Source: Mammaliicoccus vitulinus (GTDB taxonomy: Bacteria; Bacillota; Bacilli; Staphylococcales; Staphylococcaceae). Taken from it: DNA of 64,000 bases. The translations under genes and the position numbers were made by a program. Below are positions 27,590 through 39,473 of this stretch, one piece after another (the stretch's first letter is position 1; every line of letters starts with the position of its first letter). Where the stretch lies: NCBI RefSeq assembly GCF_029024305.1, contig NZ_CP118974.1:1364001-1428000 (forward strand), written 5' to 3'. Below the pieces are notes generated by a model. It worked only from the letters and a program-made list of their open reading frames with translations. It had not been told where the DNA came from and searched no databases.

Positions 27590-28339
27590 ATGGAAATGAC
27601 TGTTAAAGAACTAGCCAAAATAGTAGGTATAAGTGTGCGCACACTTCATCATTATGATGACATTAATTTGTTAAATCCATCTAACATTTCAGAATCTGGC
27701 TATAGACTTTACTCTGAAGACAATTTAGATAGACTTCAACAAATCTTATTTTTCAAAGAGCTTGATTTTCCTCTAAAAAAGATAAAAGAAATTCTCGACG
27801 ATTCATCGTTTGATAAACAAGAAGCATTGAATATGCATAAGAAACTGTTAATGAATAAAAGAAAACGCATTGATCAAATGATACAAACGATAGATCAAAC
27901 AACGAGACATATGAAAGGAGAAATAAACATGACTAAAGAAGAAAAATTTATAGGATTCGATTTCAATAAAAATGAATATGAAGCTGAAGCACGTGAAAAG
28001 TGGGGCGGTAAGACAGTGGATCATGCGAATAAGCGTATCTATAATTTATCTGAAACAGAAAAGAAATCAAAGGAAGAAGAAATGAATGAAATCTTTAGAG
28101 CATTTGCTGAATATCGAGAAACATCACCAGAATCTGAAGCTGCACAATCAATCGTACAAAGATGGTATGACTATTTAAACGCTAATATAGATTATGAATA
28201 TACGTTAGAAGTCTTTGATGGAATTGGAGAAATGTATGTTGCTGATGAAAGATTCGCTAAAAATATAGATAAATTCGGTAAAGGAACTTCACAATTTGCT
28301 AGCGAAGCAATTAAAGCTTATGTTAGTAAACATTCATAA
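27590..28339 (+). CDS. MerR family regulator with TipAS domain
   Basis: The 249-residue regulator has an N-terminal MerR DNA-binding domain (VKELAKIVGISVRTLHHYDD), a dimerisation coiled coil around residues 80-110 and a C-terminal TipAS domain (about 120-249). TipAS domains bind thiopeptides or other drugs and are found in Mta-like multidrug activators. RBS GAGGAGG is at 27575-27581. The adjacent 19-bp-spacer promoter suggests autoactivation. No efflux gene is intact nearby; an MFS fragment lies 800 bases downstream. Confidence 0.9.
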   Translation: MEMTVKELAKIVGISVRTLHHYDDINLLNPSNISESGYRLYSEDNLDRLQQILFFKELDFPLKKIKEILDDSSFDKQEALNMHKKLLMNKRKRIDQMIQTIDQTTRHMKGEINMTKEEKFIGFDFNKNEYEAEAREKWGGKTVDHANKRIYNLSETEKKSKEEEMNEIFRAFAEYRETSPESEAAQSIVQRWYDYLNANIDYEYTLEVFDGIGEMYVADERFAKNIDKFGKGTSQFASEAIKAYVSKHS

Positions 28340-28352
28340 CAAGAGATAAAGC

Positions 28353-28400
28353 ACAACGAACAAATCGTATTAATTACGATTTGTTCGTTGTTTAATTTTA
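28353..28400 (+). terminator. Terminator after the MerR gene
   Basis: A perfect 17-bp stem, ACAACGAACAAATCGTA with TACGATTTGTTCGTTGT, has a five-base loop and a TTAATTTTATT tail. Confidence 0.85.
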
Positions 28401-29136
<736 letters not shown>

Positions 29137-29472
29137 TTAAACTTTTTTAGCTTCTGAGCGATAAATGATATTTCTCATTATTATAAACACCATACTGATG
29201 ATCAATGCGATTACACCAACAAATAGAATTTCTTGTGTGCCTAAACTTGTAATGATTATGCCAGATATTGATGTTCCTATGGTTGTACCTAAGTTAACTG
29301 ATGTTAAAAACAATCCATTGGCGAAATCTGGTGCTTGTGGTGCTGCTGACATGATCCAATATTGATTGATATTTGCGCCTATTCCGGCTAATATACCCCA
29401 AAACAGAATGATTATTGCAGTTGGTATTGTCATTTCTGCTAATGGATAAAATATTAAATAAAGTGCGATTTA
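29137..29472 (-). pseudogene. C-terminal remnant of an MFS transporter
   Basis: About 110 residues with three to four membrane segments remain (IIILFWGILAGIGANINQYW; APDFANGLFLTSVNLGTTIG; a final helix and a basic tail). This is the typical C-terminal quarter of a drug or sugar-efflux MFS protein, where the motif AP.FAN....S..NLG..IG occurs. Coding sense continues upstream of ATG 29433 (ALYLIFYPLAE) but meets an in-frame TAA near 29470, and no first three quarters of the transporter exist. It is a broken gene. Confidence 0.8.
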
Positions 29473-29553
29473 TATTGTATCAAAAATAAAATTTGACATA
29501 GAATCAACTACTGAATAAACTTTCATTTATATTATAAAATATTTTGTTAATAT

Positions 29554-29652
29554 TCGGTATTTTTTTAGCGCTGACTCCTGCGGGAAAAGCATGATTCGAA
29601 GACTACAGGCTGAGAACATGCCGCGGAAAGCATGCGCATAAAAAAATACCGA
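29554..29652. repeat. Second-family palindromic repeat, full copy
   Basis: Long terminal inverted repeats (TCGGTATTTTTTTAGCGC with GCGCATAAAAAAATACCGA) enclose CTGACTCCTGCGGGAAAAGC and GACTACAGGCTGAGAACATG. It shares the GACTACAGGCT core with the 96-bp family but has different ends. A hairpin GACAAAG-TTTAAGA-CTTTGTC follows. A shortened copy is at 51277-51325. Confidence 0.85.
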
Positions 29653-29679
29653 CAAAGTTTAAGACTTTGTCAGCACTCT

Positions 29680-29707
29680 AAAGCTGAAATATTCATTTCA
29701 GCTTTTT
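29680..29707. terminator. Hairpin at the 3' end of femB
   Basis: AAAGCTGAAAT pairs with ATTTCAGCTTT across a four-base loop. The T run is on the plus strand, so it would terminate best from left to right; on the minus strand it may act as a weak terminator or 3'-end stabiliser for femB. Confidence 0.5.
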
Positions 29708-29713
29708 ATCTAT

Positions 29714-30973
29714 CTATTTCTTAATTTTTGATCTTACTTTTTGTAATGTATTGTATAAGAAGTACTTTTTCTTATTGATTGGTTTATAGAAGTCACCAAT
29801 TAATTCTTCTATTTGTACATCAAATCCTCGTTTAAATCGATATACACCATAGTCTTCACTATTTTCTGTGAAGTCTCCAGATAATCCGTAGAAGTTATAT
29901 CTTTCAAAACCATTTTCGAAACAGTAGTTAATCATATGCCAATGCATCATATATGGTCCCATATAGTGATTATATTTTTCACTAGATCCACCTGAGAAGT
30001 AATTAATTTCATATGCATTCTCAAAGAATACACCTGCTGCTAAGTTTAATACTTCACCGTCAGTTTTAATCAGTTCACTTGTTTCTAGTAATTCTTTTTG
30101 TGCATGATCAATTTGTCTATCTGTCTCAGCTATTTTTTTAAGTTGTTTTTCTGATTTATTTTCTTTTGCCATCATTTGATCGCGTCTTGTTTCTAAGTCA
30201 TTTAAGCTTTCTTGTGTTGTCTTAATATATTCGTTTAAATCGATATATGCTAAAGGTACAAGTGCTTTAGAACCATATGTATCGATAAAGTTTAAGAAGT
30301 ATTCATCTGTTTTTGAAATGAATCCTGCTCTTTCTTCTGTTTCTCTATACAGTTTAAAGAATATATCTAGTTCATCTCTTTCAAGGAAACGCACTTTAAC
30401 GCCGTAATTATGCGCTTTATTAACATTACGTTTACGTTGACTATCAAAGCCTTTTTTAACTTCAGCTAACGTTTTATCTTTTAAGTTTAATACGCCCATC
30501 CATCTTACTTGGCTTGATGGATCGTATTTTGTTGTAAAGCCGTGATGATTATACCCTAATGACTTAATAAGGTTGATAATTTCATCGTTGGCACCGTCTT
30601 CTTTAATTTGTTTAATATCTTTATCATAAATGTTGTAAATCCAATATGGGTCTACTTTAACGTATAAACATTGATGTTGTTTTAAATATTTTTCAAGTGC
30701 TTTAAAATAATATTCTACTAAATCTAGATTACTATAATCCATTACCGGACCACGATTTGAATAATATACATAACTACCTAATGTTGGTATTTTTGAGAAT
30801 AAACTTGCTGCTACTACTTGATTATTTTCATCTTTAATACCTAATAATACAACTTGAAAACCATCATTTTCCCTAGTCTTGATGTTTTCTTTCACTTGAA
30901 AGTAGTGACTTTCGTATTGACTATCAGATACGAAATCATCATATTCAGTAACCGTTAATTCTGTAAATTTCAT
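29714..30973 (-). CDS. femB: Glycyltransferase FemB (adds Gly4-Gly5 of the pentaglycine bridge)
   Basis: The 419-residue Fem-family peptidyltransferase uses glycyl-tRNA to finish the pentaglycine interpeptide bridge on lipid II. The sequence follows S. aureus FemB closely: [14 protein letters not shown] at the start, [28 protein letters not shown], a coiled-coil arm about 240-310, and [20 protein letters not shown]. It starts 32 bases after femA with a GAGAGGAA site, so the two form one operon. Confidence 0.96.
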   Translation of the reverse strand: MKFTELTVTEYDDFVSDSQYESHYFQVKENIKTRENDGFQVVLLGIKDENNQVVAASLFSKIPTLGSYVYYSNRGPVMDYSNLDLVEYYFKALEKYLKQHQCLYVKVDPYWIYNIYDKDIKQIKEDGANDEIINLIKSLGYNHHGFTTKYDPSSQVRWMGVLNLKDKTLAEVKKGFDSQRKRNVNKAHNYGVKVRFLERDELDIFFKLYRETEERAGFISKTDEYFLNFIDTYGSKALVPLAYIDLNEYIKTTQESLNDLETRRDQMMAKENKSEKQLKKIAETDRQIDHAQKELLETSELIKTDGEVLNLAAGVFFENAYEINYFSGGSSEKYNHYMGPYMMHWHMINYCFENGFERYNFYGLSGDFTENSEDYGVYRFKRGFDVQIEELIGDFYKPINKKKYFLYNTLQKVRSKIKK

Positions 30974-31005
30974 ATTATCTAAATTCCTCTCTTACTGAAA
31001 ATCAT

Positions 31006-32259
31006 TTATTTTTTTAAAACTTTTTTTATCGTTGTATATGCTTTGTACGCTGGTTTATTAATTGGTTTAACAAAATCTCCAATATATTCATAAACATCTG
31101 CGTTATAACCTTTTTTAAATTTAATAACACCTACATCTGGCGCATCTTCAGAAAAGTCACCGCTAATACCATAGAAATTGTAACGATCAATATTATTTTC
31201 TAAAGCATACTTAATCATTTCCCATTGAATAGCATAACTACCTGCAAAATGACGATATTCATTAGAAGATCCACCTGCATAATATACAACTTCAAATGGA
31301 TTTATAATGAAGAAACCTGCAGCTATTGGTAACGTATCACCATGCTCTTTTCTTAATTGTAGCGCTTCTTCAAGCTTAGTTTCATTTGCTTCTCTTTGTT
31401 GTTTCAGATTGTCGATTTTATTAATTGTCTTTTGGTTATCAGGTTTCTTTTCTAAATCTTTTTCTGCTTTAGCAATATCTTTGTTATATAGTTCGTGGTC
31501 TTTTTCCAGTTGAGGAATATAAGTTTCAAAGTCTATATATGCTAAAGGTATTTTAACATTTTCAAAATACTTTATTCTATTATAGTAGAAGTCGTCTCCA
31601 CGATCATGGAAATCTTTTTTCTCAGTTGTATCTTCCATAAATTGACGGAAAATAGGCATTTCATCTTCTGATAAGAAACGTACTTTAACCCCATTTTTTT
31701 GAACTTTTTTAGTATTACGCTTTCTTAAACTGTCCATATTTTTAATGAGTGTCTTTTCATCCATGCCTTCTAAATCAAGTACTGAATGCCATCTAATTTG
31801 ATGAATTGGGTGGAAACCAGTTGTGAAACCTTGATGTTCATAACCTAACGATTCGAATTGATCAATTAAACCATCACGATTAAATGATTGTTTAATATTA
31901 CCGTCGTGGTCTCTTAGTTGATATGGCAAGTAAGGATCCATTCTAAAGAACAAACCATTATAACCTTTTAAGTATGTAACAATTTCTTTGAAGAAAAAGT
32001 CTACCAGGTCTTTACGATCATAATCCATTACTGGTCCTCTATTCGAGTAAAAGTAATTAAATTTTTTCATAACTGGAACACTTGTTAATAGACATGCAGC
32101 TTGTACTTCACCTTGCTCATCTTTAACACCTACTAAATGCGTCGAAGTACCTTCTGATGTTTTTAATTCATAATTCCCTACAGTTTGTGTGAAATGCGTA
32201 TATGGCATCTTATTAGTAAAAGCTTCAAATTCACCTGTCGTTAAATTTGTAAATTTCAT
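31006..32259 (-). CDS. femA: Glycyltransferase FemA (adds Gly2-Gly3)
   Basis: The 417-residue protein begins MKFTNLTTGEFEAFTNKMPY, with [28 protein letters not shown] and an antiparallel helical arm (about 235-310, Lys/Glu/Gln rich). The GNAT-like end is YNFYGISGDFSED then GVIKFKKGYNADVYEYIGDF. It adds glycines 2 and 3 to the lipid II bridge. This gene is often used for staphylococcal species typing. GGGAG lies ten bases before the start. Confidence 0.97.
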   Translation of the reverse strand: MKFTNLTTGEFEAFTNKMPYTHFTQTVGNYELKTSEGTSTHLVGVKDEQGEVQAACLLTSVPVMKKFNYFYSNRGPVMDYDRKDLVDFFFKEIVTYLKGYNGLFFRMDPYLPYQLRDHDGNIKQSFNRDGLIDQFESLGYEHQGFTTGFHPIHQIRWHSVLDLEGMDEKTLIKNMDSLRKRNTKKVQKNGVKVRFLSEDEMPIFRQFMEDTTEKKDFHDRGDDFYYNRIKYFENVKIPLAYIDFETYIPQLEKDHELYNKDIAKAEKDLEKKPDNQKTINKIDNLKQQREANETKLEEALQLRKEHGDTLPIAAGFFIINPFEVVYYAGGSSNEYRHFAGSYAIQWEMIKYALENNIDRYNFYGISGDFSEDAPDVGVIKFKKGYNADVYEYIGDFVKPINKPAYKAYTTIKKVLKK

Positions 32260-32361
32260 TTATACAATACTCCCAATCTCATATTTATGTATTTGCTACA
32301 ATTATACAATATTTTATCTCTATTCGAAAACAATACTCATTACTATACCATTATTTCATAA

Positions 32362-32391
32362 AGAAAAACCTACCAAATGGTAGGTTTTTCT
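32362..32391 (-). terminator. Terminator after the DJ-1/PfpI gene
   Basis: AAAAACCTACCA pairs with TGGTAGGTTTTT across a short loop. The stem ends supply the T run. Confidence 0.8.
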
Positions 32392-32403
32392 CTTAATTGC
32401 ATA

Positions 32404-33063
32404 TTATTTTATGACATTAACAAATTTTTCAGCAACTTCTTGACTCGAATTAGGATTTTGACCCGTTACGAATTTCCCATCAGTCACTGTATGAGATTCA
32501 AAGTCAGCACCTTTCACAAATCTAGCACCTTGTTGCTCTAATTGTGTTTGAAGTAAGAATGGTACATCTTCTTCAAGATCCATTGCTTTTTCTTCACTAT
32601 CTGTAAATGCTGTTAATTTAACGTCTTTAACTAAATAATTTCCATCAGGAAGTTTTGCGCCTACAAACGCACTAGGACCATGGCAAACAGCACCAATTAC
32701 TTTATCATTATTTCTATAATAAGCTAACATATCTTCTAAGTCTGCGTTATTTGGAAAATCAAACACCGTACCATGTCCACCTGGTAAAAAGATGCCTTCA
32801 TAATTTTCAAATACGATATCTCTAATACTGTATGTTTGTTGTAATTTTTCTAACACATCATGGTATTCTTTAGTTTCATCATTTTGAGTTGAATTAGGAT
32901 CAATCGGTACACTACCACCTGTAACAGATGCAAAGTCTACTTCTAATCCATTTTTAATGAATACTTTGTAAGGAATTGCTGCTTCTTCTAGCCATAACCC
33001 AGTCGGTTTACCATCTTTAAATTGAGATGCATTTGTAACAACTATGAGAACTTTTTTGCTCAT
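32404..33063 (-). CDS. DJ-1/PfpI family, type 1 glutamine amidotransferase-like protein
   Basis: The 219-residue protein has the nucleophile-elbow cysteine in VIGAVCHGPSAF and the preceding FLPGGHGTVFDFP segment. This is the Hsp31-like subgroup of the DJ-1 superfamily, whose members act as glyoxalases/deglycases or stress chaperones. It is shorter than the Hsp31 protein HchA. ATG 33063 follows AAGGAG at eight bases; the GTG at 33072 is in the RBS. Single-gene unit. Confidence 0.88.
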   Translation of the reverse strand: MSKKVLIVVTNASQFKDGKPTGLWLEEAAIPYKVFIKNGLEVDFASVTGGSVPIDPNSTQNDETKEYHDVLEKLQQTYSIRDIVFENYEGIFLPGGHGTVFDFPNNADLEDMLAYYRNNDKVIGAVCHGPSAFVGAKLPDGNYLVKDVKLTAFTDSEEKAMDLEEDVPFLLQTQLEQQGARFVKGADFESHTVTDGKFVTGQNPNSSQEVAEKFVNVIK

Positions 33064-33143
33064 TAGAAACACTCCTTTTCTTTTGTTAATGTCGATTATA
33101 CATGATGTGCGTGTCTTTTTCTTCCGAGAAGGTTTATACTTCG

Positions 33144-33875
33144 TTAATCTTCATCTAGTGCTGTTCTAATGGATTTTAAATAATCTACAGTTTGTTCGGT
33201 GGCATCATTCTCTAATCGTTTGACAATTTCACTACCGATGACGACACCATCACTAAATGATTTGATTTCTTGAGCATTTTCCACTGTTTTAATACCGAAA
33301 CCACAAACGACTGGCACATTTGCATGTTGTTGAATGAATTGTATTTTATCTTTTAAGCCTTCATGGAAACCTCTTCCGTCACCAGTAGTGGCATTCATCG
33401 TAACTGTATAAATAAAACCTTCAGCATGCTCTGCAATTTTTTTAATTCTTTCATCACTAGAAGTCATAGCGATTAATGAAATTAATTTAATACCTTTAGG
33501 CTTTAACTTCTCTTTAAAACGTTCACCTAATTCAAAAGGTAAATCAGGAATAATTAATCCATAAACATTTGCTTCAGCAATTCTTTCTATGAATTGTTCA
33601 ACACCGTATGAATCAACCAAATTGTAGTATGTCATAAATAAATAAGGTGTGTTGATATCGTTTTTATGTTGAATCAATTGATCTATAATTTTATTGACTG
33701 ACATACCTTGTTTAATAGCTTCTTGTCCTGCTTTCATAATTGTTGGACCATCGGCGACAGGATCAGAGAATGGCAAACCAATTTCAATATAATCTGCGCC
33801 ATGTTCATCCATTAACTTCACAGATTTTATAAAATCTTTATTCCCCATTATATAAGGTATAAAAAGTTTATTCAT
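33144..33875 (-). CDS. trpA: Tryptophan synthase alpha chain
   Basis: The 243-residue TIM-barrel subunit releases indole from indole-3-glycerol phosphate. The catalytic glutamate is in [16 protein letters not shown], and phosphate-binding CGFGIKTVE and GVVIGSEIV are present. I chose ATG 33875 (AGGAGG nine bases upstream) over the upstream in-frame starts. It overlaps the trpB stop by 8 bases. Last gene of the trp operon. Confidence 0.96.
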   Translation of the reverse strand: MNKLFIPYIMGNKDFIKSVKLMDEHGADYIEIGLPFSDPVADGPTIMKAGQEAIKQGMSVNKIIDQLIQHKNDINTPYLFMTYYNLVDSYGVEQFIERIAEANVYGLIIPDLPFELGERFKEKLKPKGIKLISLIAMTSSDERIKKIAEHAEGFIYTVTMNATTGDGRGFHEGLKDKIQFIQQHANVPVVCGFGIKTVENAQEIKSFSDGVVIGSEIVKRLENDATEQTVDYLKSIRTALDED

Positions 33876-35097
33876 GTTCATTCCCCTCCTCACCTTGCAT
33901 ATATTTTCTTATTGTTTCCATATCTTTATCTCCTCTTCCAGAGACTGTCACAACTATAATTTCGTCTTTACCCATAGTCGGGGCTAATTTCTCAACATAA
34001 CTTAATGCATGTGCACTTTCAATTGCAGGTATAATGCCTTCTAATTGTGTGAATTTAATGAGGGCATCCATTGCTTCTTTATCACTTGCGTTTGGATACT
34101 CTACTCTACCTATTTGATTGTAATAACTATGTTCTGGTCCGACACCAGGATAATCTAACCCAGCTGAAATAGAATGCGCAAGTTCAATTTGACCATTATC
34201 ATCTTGAATTAAATACATTCTAGAACCGTGCAACACACCAGGTTTCCCTTTATTTATTGCAAGTGCATGTTTCGATGTATCTACACCTTCACCAGCAGCT
34301 TCTACACCGTATAATTTAACAGTTTCATCATTAACAAATGGATAGAACGTTCCAATAGCATTAGAACCCCCTCCGATACAAGCAACAATAGCGTCTGGTA
34401 AACGAGATTCTTTTTCTAAAATTTGTTGTTTAATTTCTTTTCCGATAACGCTTTGTAAGTCTCTAACGATTGTAGGGAACGGATGTGGTCCAAGTGCAGA
34501 ACCTAGTAAGTAATGTGTATCTTCTACATTTGATACCCAATATTGTAATGCTTTATTTACGGCATCAGACAGTGTTCCTTGTCCATCTGTTACAGGAACA
34601 ACTTTAGCACCTAACAATTCCATTCTAAATACATTTAAAGCTTGTCGTTCAATATCTTCCTCGCCCATAAATACAATCAATTCCATATCAAATAGCGCAG
34701 CAATAGTTGCACTCGCCACACCATGTTGACCAGCACCTGTCTCTGCAACAAGTTTGCGTTTACCCATTTTTTGAGCAATGAGCGCTTGTCCTAATGCATT
34801 GTTTATCTTATGTGCGCCAGTATGATTTAAATCTTCACGTTTTAAATAAATTTTAGCGCCACCCAGTTCTTCAGTATAACGTTTAGCATATGTTAATGGT
34901 GTTTCTCTACCTACATAGTCTTTTAAATAACCATTTAACGTTTTATGAAATTCTGGATCATCTTTTAATGTTTGATATGTGTCATTGAGTTCTTGTACAG
35001 CAGGCATTAATGTTTCTGGTACATATTGTCCACCGAATTCACCGAAGAAACCTAAATCATCTGCTTCTAATTGTATATTCTTATTCACAGCTATCAT
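33868..35097 (-). CDS. trpB: Tryptophan synthase beta chain
   Basis: The 409-residue PLP enzyme joins indole and serine. [13 protein letters not shown], the PLP lysine in [28 protein letters not shown] and the phosphate loop GGGSNAIG are visible. ATG 35097 overlaps the trpF stop by ATGA. An alternative GTG at 35088 aligns better with usual TrpB N-termini (NK.IQ.EAD.LGFFGE) and has AAAGGG nine bases upstream, so the exact start is uncertain by three residues. Confidence 0.96.
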   Translation of the reverse strand: MIAVNKNIQLEADDLGFFGEFGGQYVPETLMPAVQELNDTYQTLKDDPEFHKTLNGYLKDYVGRETPLTYAKRYTEELGGAKIYLKREDLNHTGAHKINNALGQALIAQKMGKRKLVAETGAGQHGVASATIAALFDMELIVFMGEEDIERQALNVFRMELLGAKVVPVTDGQGTLSDAVNKALQYWVSNVEDTHYLLGSALGPHPFPTIVRDLQSVIGKEIKQQILEKESRLPDAIVACIGGGSNAIGTFYPFVNDETVKLYGVEAAGEGVDTSKHALAINKGKPGVLHGSRMYLIQDDNGQIELAHSISAGLDYPGVGPEHSYYNQIGRVEYPNASDKEAMDALIKFTQLEGIIPAIESAHALSYVEKLAPTMGKDEIIVVTVSGRGDKDMETIRKYMQGEEGNEHE

Positions 35098-35711
35098 CCC
35101 TTTACATATGTTAATAATGTTTCTATTTTATTATGATCTTTTTGACCATTCGTTTCTATTCCACTTGATATATCATAGCCAGCGTTGTTTAAATTCAATT
35201 GTTCTATTTGCTTAATTTTATCGACATTGATACCACCAGCTATTAAATAAGAAATATCTTTTATTTCATTTAAAAGGGACCAATCATATGATTTACCTGT
35301 CCCTCCATAATTTTTAGAAGGTGTATCGATTAAAAACAAATCAACGTCATCTTGAAACGTTTTAATATTATTGAATAATGAGTCATTAGCAGGCAATGCT
35401 TTATAAATTTTGATGTGTGGGTATTTCCCTTTTATTTGTTTAATAAAATCGATTGTTTCATCTCCGTGAAATTGAATTGTATTAATAGATGTTTGTTCTA
35501 CTAATCTTTCAATTTCTGCAAAAGATAAATTCACAACAACAGCTACAATATCTATATAGTTAGGAATACGTTCACTTAATGTCCCAATGTCTTCTATAGT
35601 GACATAGCGTTTACTTTTAGGAAAAGTAATAAAACCAATAGCATCAACTTTATTATGAACTGCCGTTTCTATAGTAGCTTCATCTTGGAAACCACAACAT
35701 TTAATGAACAT
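35094..35711 (-). CDS. trpF: Phosphoribosylanthranilate isomerase
   Basis: The 205-residue TIM barrel begins MFIKCCGF with the catalytic cysteine, with [16 protein letters not shown] carrying the catalytic aspartate, and [12 protein letters not shown] 35711 has AAGGTG six bases upstream and lies inside the end of trpC. The GTG at 35720 belongs to the RBS. Confidence 0.95.
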   Translation of the reverse strand: MFIKCCGFQDEATIETAVHNKVDAIGFITFPKSKRYVTIEDIGTLSERIPNYIDIVAVVVNLSFAEIERLVEQTSINTIQFHGDETIDFIKQIKGKYPHIKIYKALPANDSLFNNIKTFQDDVDLFLIDTPSKNYGGTGKSYDWSLLNEIKDISYLIAGGINVDKIKQIEQLNLNNAGYDISSGIETNGQKDHNKIETLLTYVKG

Positions 35712-36495
35712 GTTGGTCACCTTGTTTTTTCAATCTTAAACTTGGTAAAAACACCTCTAAATTTGGATGTTTCATAAGAGATTCACCAATTAGTGCACCA
35801 TCTATTCCACTGTCGATAATACTTTCTACATCTTCTAATGTACGAATGCCACTTTCTGATATATATGTGACACCAGGTTTAATCGACTTTAATATTTCAT
35901 TTGTATGTTTAACATCTGTTACAAAGCGTTTTAAATCTCTATTATTCACACCAATTAATGCTGCGTCAATTTCGTGTGCAACAGCTAATTCAGCTTTATC
36001 ATGAACTTCAACAAGAACTTCTAAACCTTTACTGATTGCATAGTCGTATAAGCTTTTAAGTTCCTCTTTCGTTAATATATTAACAATTAACAATACGATT
36101 GAAGCACCAACGTGATATGCTAAATCAATTTGTCTTTTATCAATTATAAAATCTTTACATAATACTGGTAACGTTGTTTTTGTCGTTAAAATTTGTAGTC
36201 GTTCATAACTACCATCAAAATATTTTTCATCCGTTAATATAGATATAGCAGAAGCACCATGTTGTTCATAAAGCTTTATTTGTGTAGCCATATCTCTTTT
36301 AGGAATATCGGATACGGTTGGACTTTTCGCTTTTAATTCTGCAATGATGTTTAATTGATGATCATTTTTCACGCGACTTAAAAATGACGTTTTATGCTGA
36401 ACATCGACTTTATCTAATGCCTCTAATTTTTGTTCATAATAATTTTCATCAAGTAAATGTTTTTTATATTCAACGATTTCATCCAATATTGTCAT
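35701..36495 (-). CDS. trpC: Indole-3-glycerol phosphate synthase
   Basis: The 264-residue enzyme closes the indole ring. [37 protein letters not shown] and VTYISESGI are the substrate and catalytic blocks. AGGAGG lies eight bases before ATG 36495, and the gene overlaps the end of trpD by 17 bases. Confidence 0.96.
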   Translation of the reverse strand: MTILDEIVEYKKHLLDENYYEQKLEALDKVDVQHKTSFLSRVKNDHQLNIIAELKAKSPTVSDIPKRDMATQIKLYEQHGASAISILTDEKYFDGSYERLQILTTKTTLPVLCKDFIIDKRQIDLAYHVGASIVLLIVNILTKEELKSLYDYAISKGLEVLVEVHDKAELAVAHEIDAALIGVNNRDLKRFVTDVKHTNEILKSIKPGVTYISESGIRTLEDVESIIDSGIDGALIGESLMKHPNLEVFLPSLRLKKQGDQHVH

Positions 36496-37495
36496 AAACT
36501 TTTCCTCCTACAGATTCTAATATATTTAACGCTACTTTTTGATCAATCAATTCTTCTGCTAAAGTAACACCTTCTTGGATGGTATGTACTTTATCGCCTA
36601 CATATAATGCTAATGCTGCATTTAAAACTACAACATCTCTTTTAGGTCCTTGATCGAGACCAGTTAAAATATTTAACGTAATTTCTTTATTTTCTTCAGG
36701 TGTACCTCCATTTAAAGCATCATTACTTGCAGTTTGAAGGCCATAATCTTTTGCATTGACCGTATAATTTTCAATTCCGTTTTCTTGAGAAATTTCATAT
36801 ATTTTATTGTCGCCTGAAAGTGTAGCTTCATCCATGCCACCTGCACCATGGACTACAATCGCACGCTTACGACCAAGTTTATACAATGCTTCTGCAATTG
36901 TATAAAGTTTAGTCTCGTCATACACACCCATGACTTGATAATCTAATTTATATGGATGAATCATTGGACCTAATAAATTAAATGTTGTAGGTGTTGGAAT
37001 TGTTTTTCTAACTGGCTGTACAATTTTCATGATTGGATAAGTTTCTGTTGCACTTAAAAACGCTAAATGCGTTTCGTTTACTCTTTCAGTAGCTTCACTA
37101 ATAGGTGTTGTATGGATATTTAAAGCTGATAGAATATCAATGCTTCCTGTTTTAGAAGTGATGCTTTTATTGCCATGTTTCAATACTTTTAAACCAGCTG
37201 CTGCAACTACGAAAGAAGCGGTTGTAGAAATATTAAAACTACCAGAATGATCTCCACCAGTACCACAAACACAAATACTATTTTCTATATAAGGTCTATC
37301 TTTGTATGTTGTCTCAATTAAACTTTGTGTTAAATTAGACAATTCATCTGATGTTTCACCTTTCATACTTAAAGCAACCAAATGTGCAACTTTCAATGAA
37401 ACATCTACTTGTTCGTTCATCATAAGATCTACAAAGTTCTTCATTTCTTGCTGTGTTAAGTTACGATATTGAATGAGTTGTTTTAAAGTGTTCAT
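36479..37495 (-). CDS. trpD: Anthranilate phosphoribosyltransferase
   Basis: The 338-residue transferase carries the PRPP-binding [35 protein letters not shown], and [12 protein letters not shown] 37495 has GGAGG upstream; the GTG at 37504 lies within that site. The start lies 35 bases inside trpG, a long overlap that implies coupled translation. Confidence 0.96.
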   Translation of the reverse strand: MNTLKQLIQYRNLTQQEMKNFVDLMMNEQVDVSLKVAHLVALSMKGETSDELSNLTQSLIETTYKDRPYIENSICVCGTGGDHSGSFNISTTASFVVAAAGLKVLKHGNKSITSKTGSIDILSALNIHTTPISEATERVNETHLAFLSATETYPIMKIVQPVRKTIPTPTTFNLLGPMIHPYKLDYQVMGVYDETKLYTIAEALYKLGRKRAIVVHGAGGMDEATLSGDNKIYEISQENGIENYTVNAKDYGLQTASNDALNGGTPEENKEITLNILTGLDQGPKRDVVVLNAALALYVGDKVHTIQEGVTLAEELIDQKVALNILESVGGKVYDNIG

Positions 37496-38057
37496 TGTTT
37501 GCACCCTCCGTCATAGTATTTATAAATGCTTTTATAATTTCACGACCATATTCAGAAGCAAATGATTCAGGATGATACTGTATTCCGAAATGTGGTTTGT
37601 TTATATGTTCAAATGATTGAATGGCATCGATTGTTCTTCCGGTAACTTTTAAGCAGCTTGGAAAAGTTGCTTCGTCACTTATTAATGAGTGATATCTCAT
37701 AATTTTAAAATGCTGTTCACATGCTTCATATAATATAGATGAATCTATCAAATTGATTTGATCAACTTTGCCATGCTTTACCTCTTTACCCACTATGACT
37801 TTTCCACCATAGTATGTCGTCAGTGCTTGAGCACCTAAACAGATGCCTAAAATCGGTTTATCTTTATATGCATCGATGATTTTTCTTAAATCATCCGTAT
37901 CTTCTGGATGACCAGGCCCAGGAGATATGACGAGCCCATCAATTTCTAAATTCAAAGGCGCTTCATCTGGGTGATAAATGACGACTTCTTCAAATTGTTT
38001 AATTAAGTCAACTAAGTTATAAGTGAATGAATCATAATTATCGATTACTAATATCAT
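37461..38057 (-). CDS. trpG: Anthranilate synthase component II (glutamine amidotransferase)
   Basis: The 198-residue class I amidotransferase has the nucleophile cysteine in ILGICLGAQAL, His-Glu in IQYHPESFAS and oxyanion ISPGPGHPED. It supplies ammonia to TrpE. ATGA overlap with trpE. Confidence 0.96.
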   Translation of the reverse strand: MILVIDNYDSFTYNLVDLIKQFEEVVIYHPDEAPLNLEIDGLVISPGPGHPEDTDDLRKIIDAYKDKPILGICLGAQALTTYYGGKVIVGKEVKHGKVDQINLIDSSILYEACEQHFKIMRYHSLISDEATFPSCLKVTGRTIDAIQSFEHINKPHFGIQYHPESFASEYGREIIKAFINTMTEGANNEHFKTTHSIS

Positions 38058-39457
38058 GGCGATACCTCCAATAAACTTTTAGCTTTTATCATCGTTTCTT
38101 TTAATTCTTTTTTCGGGTCTGAATCATAAACCACGCCACACCCAGCTTCGACATTAACGTATTCTTTATCAACGACCATCGTTCTGATCGTTAATGCAAA
38201 ATCTAAATCATGATTACAGTTAATGTAACCAACACCACCTGCATAAATACCACGTTTTTGTTTTCTGCTTTCATAAATTCTCGTGATAGCTCTAGTCTTA
38301 GGTGCACCAGATACAGTACCTGCTGGTAATAATGCTGTTATCATTTGAAGCGGTGTTACTTCTGGCTTAATTTTACCTTCGACGATTGTAACGATATGCA
38401 TCACATGTTCAAACCTTTCAATCGTCATGAGCTTTGGCATAAATACGGAACCCGTTTGAGCAATCATATTCAAGTCGTTTCTACCTAAATCTACAAGCAT
38501 GCGGTGCTCTGCTAACTCTTTCTCATCTGTTAATAATGCGATTTCATTTTGTTTATCTTCTTCTTCTGATTGTCCACGTTTATTCGTACCTGCTATCGGA
38601 TTTGTTGTAATGACTTCACCTTCTTTTTTTATAAAGCTTTCTGGTGATGATCCAATAATCGTTCTATCATCGTCGTCTATATAGTACATATAAGGACTTG
38701 GATTTTGTCTTTTTAAATTTTTATAAATTTGAAGTTTTAAATTCTCACTATTTTCTTGTTCAAAATAATGTTTATATTTATAAATTCTTGAAGGGACAAC
38801 TTGGAACATGTCACCTTTACTAATCAATGATTTATAATGTTCAACTTCTTTCATAAAATCTTCTTCAGTTATATTAGTTTCTAACGCGCCTCTTTGATGA
38901 TGTTCAATTTTATTTTGAAATAGCGATACATTTTTTAGATTATTGATCATGTTATCAAGTTCTGAATCGATTTGTTCTTCATTTTTCCCACTAAATAAAT
39001 TTGAAGTGATAATGAAAAGTTCTTCTTTAAAATGGTCAAAAATGTAAGCAGATTCAACTAAGTTGAACGAAGCATCAGGTATCTCCGACTTCACTTCTAT
39101 TTGCTGTAATAATTTATTTTGATACCTTATTAAATCAAAGCTACAATATCCAATCATTCCAGAAATAAAAGGTAAATGGTTAAGTGCTTCTGGTGTATCT
39201 TCAACTTTCATTTCGTTTATAAAAGTTTCTAAAGATTCATATGGTGTTTCTTTTTTAATTTGTTCTTCACCATTTATCAGTATTTGAAAGTAATCATCAT
39301 ATAATTTAACTTTTCCAACTGCATCAAATGCAACTATAGAAAATCTACCTTTCATTTGATCTGTACTTGCACTTTCTAAAATCATCTTTTTATTTTTAAT
39401 TTGAGCTAAAGTTTCTGGCGTAATATCAGCATTTAATTTTTTGAATTTAATAATCAT
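38054..39457 (-). CDS. trpE: Anthranilate synthase component I
   Basis: The 467-residue enzyme turns chorismate into anthranilate. LESAS near the N-terminus is the tryptophan feedback site. FQVVPSRIYK, IGSSPESFIKKEG, ITTNPIAGTNKRG and LLPAGTVSGAPKTRA form the chorismate site. AAGGAGG (39464-39470) precedes ATG 39457. It is the first gene of trpEGDCFBA, placed 17 bases after the second T-box terminator. Confidence 0.97.
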   Translation of the reverse strand: MIIKFKKLNADITPETLAQIKNKKMILESASTDQMKGRFSIVAFDAVGKVKLYDDYFQILINGEEQIKKETPYESLETFINEMKVEDTPEALNHLPFISGMIGYCSFDLIRYQNKLLQQIEVKSEIPDASFNLVESAYIFDHFKEELFIITSNLFSGKNEEQIDSELDNMINNLKNVSLFQNKIEHHQRGALETNITEEDFMKEVEHYKSLISKGDMFQVVPSRIYKYKHYFEQENSENLKLQIYKNLKRQNPSPYMYYIDDDDRTIIGSSPESFIKKEGEVITTNPIAGTNKRGQSEEEDKQNEIALLTDEKELAEHRMLVDLGRNDLNMIAQTGSVFMPKLMTIERFEHVMHIVTIVEGKIKPEVTPLQMITALLPAGTVSGAPKTRAITRIYESRKQKRGIYAGGVGYINCNHDLDFALTIRTMVVDKEYVNVEAGCGVVYDSDPKKELKETMIKAKSLLEVSP

Positions 39458-39473
39458 TGTTATCCTCCTTAAT

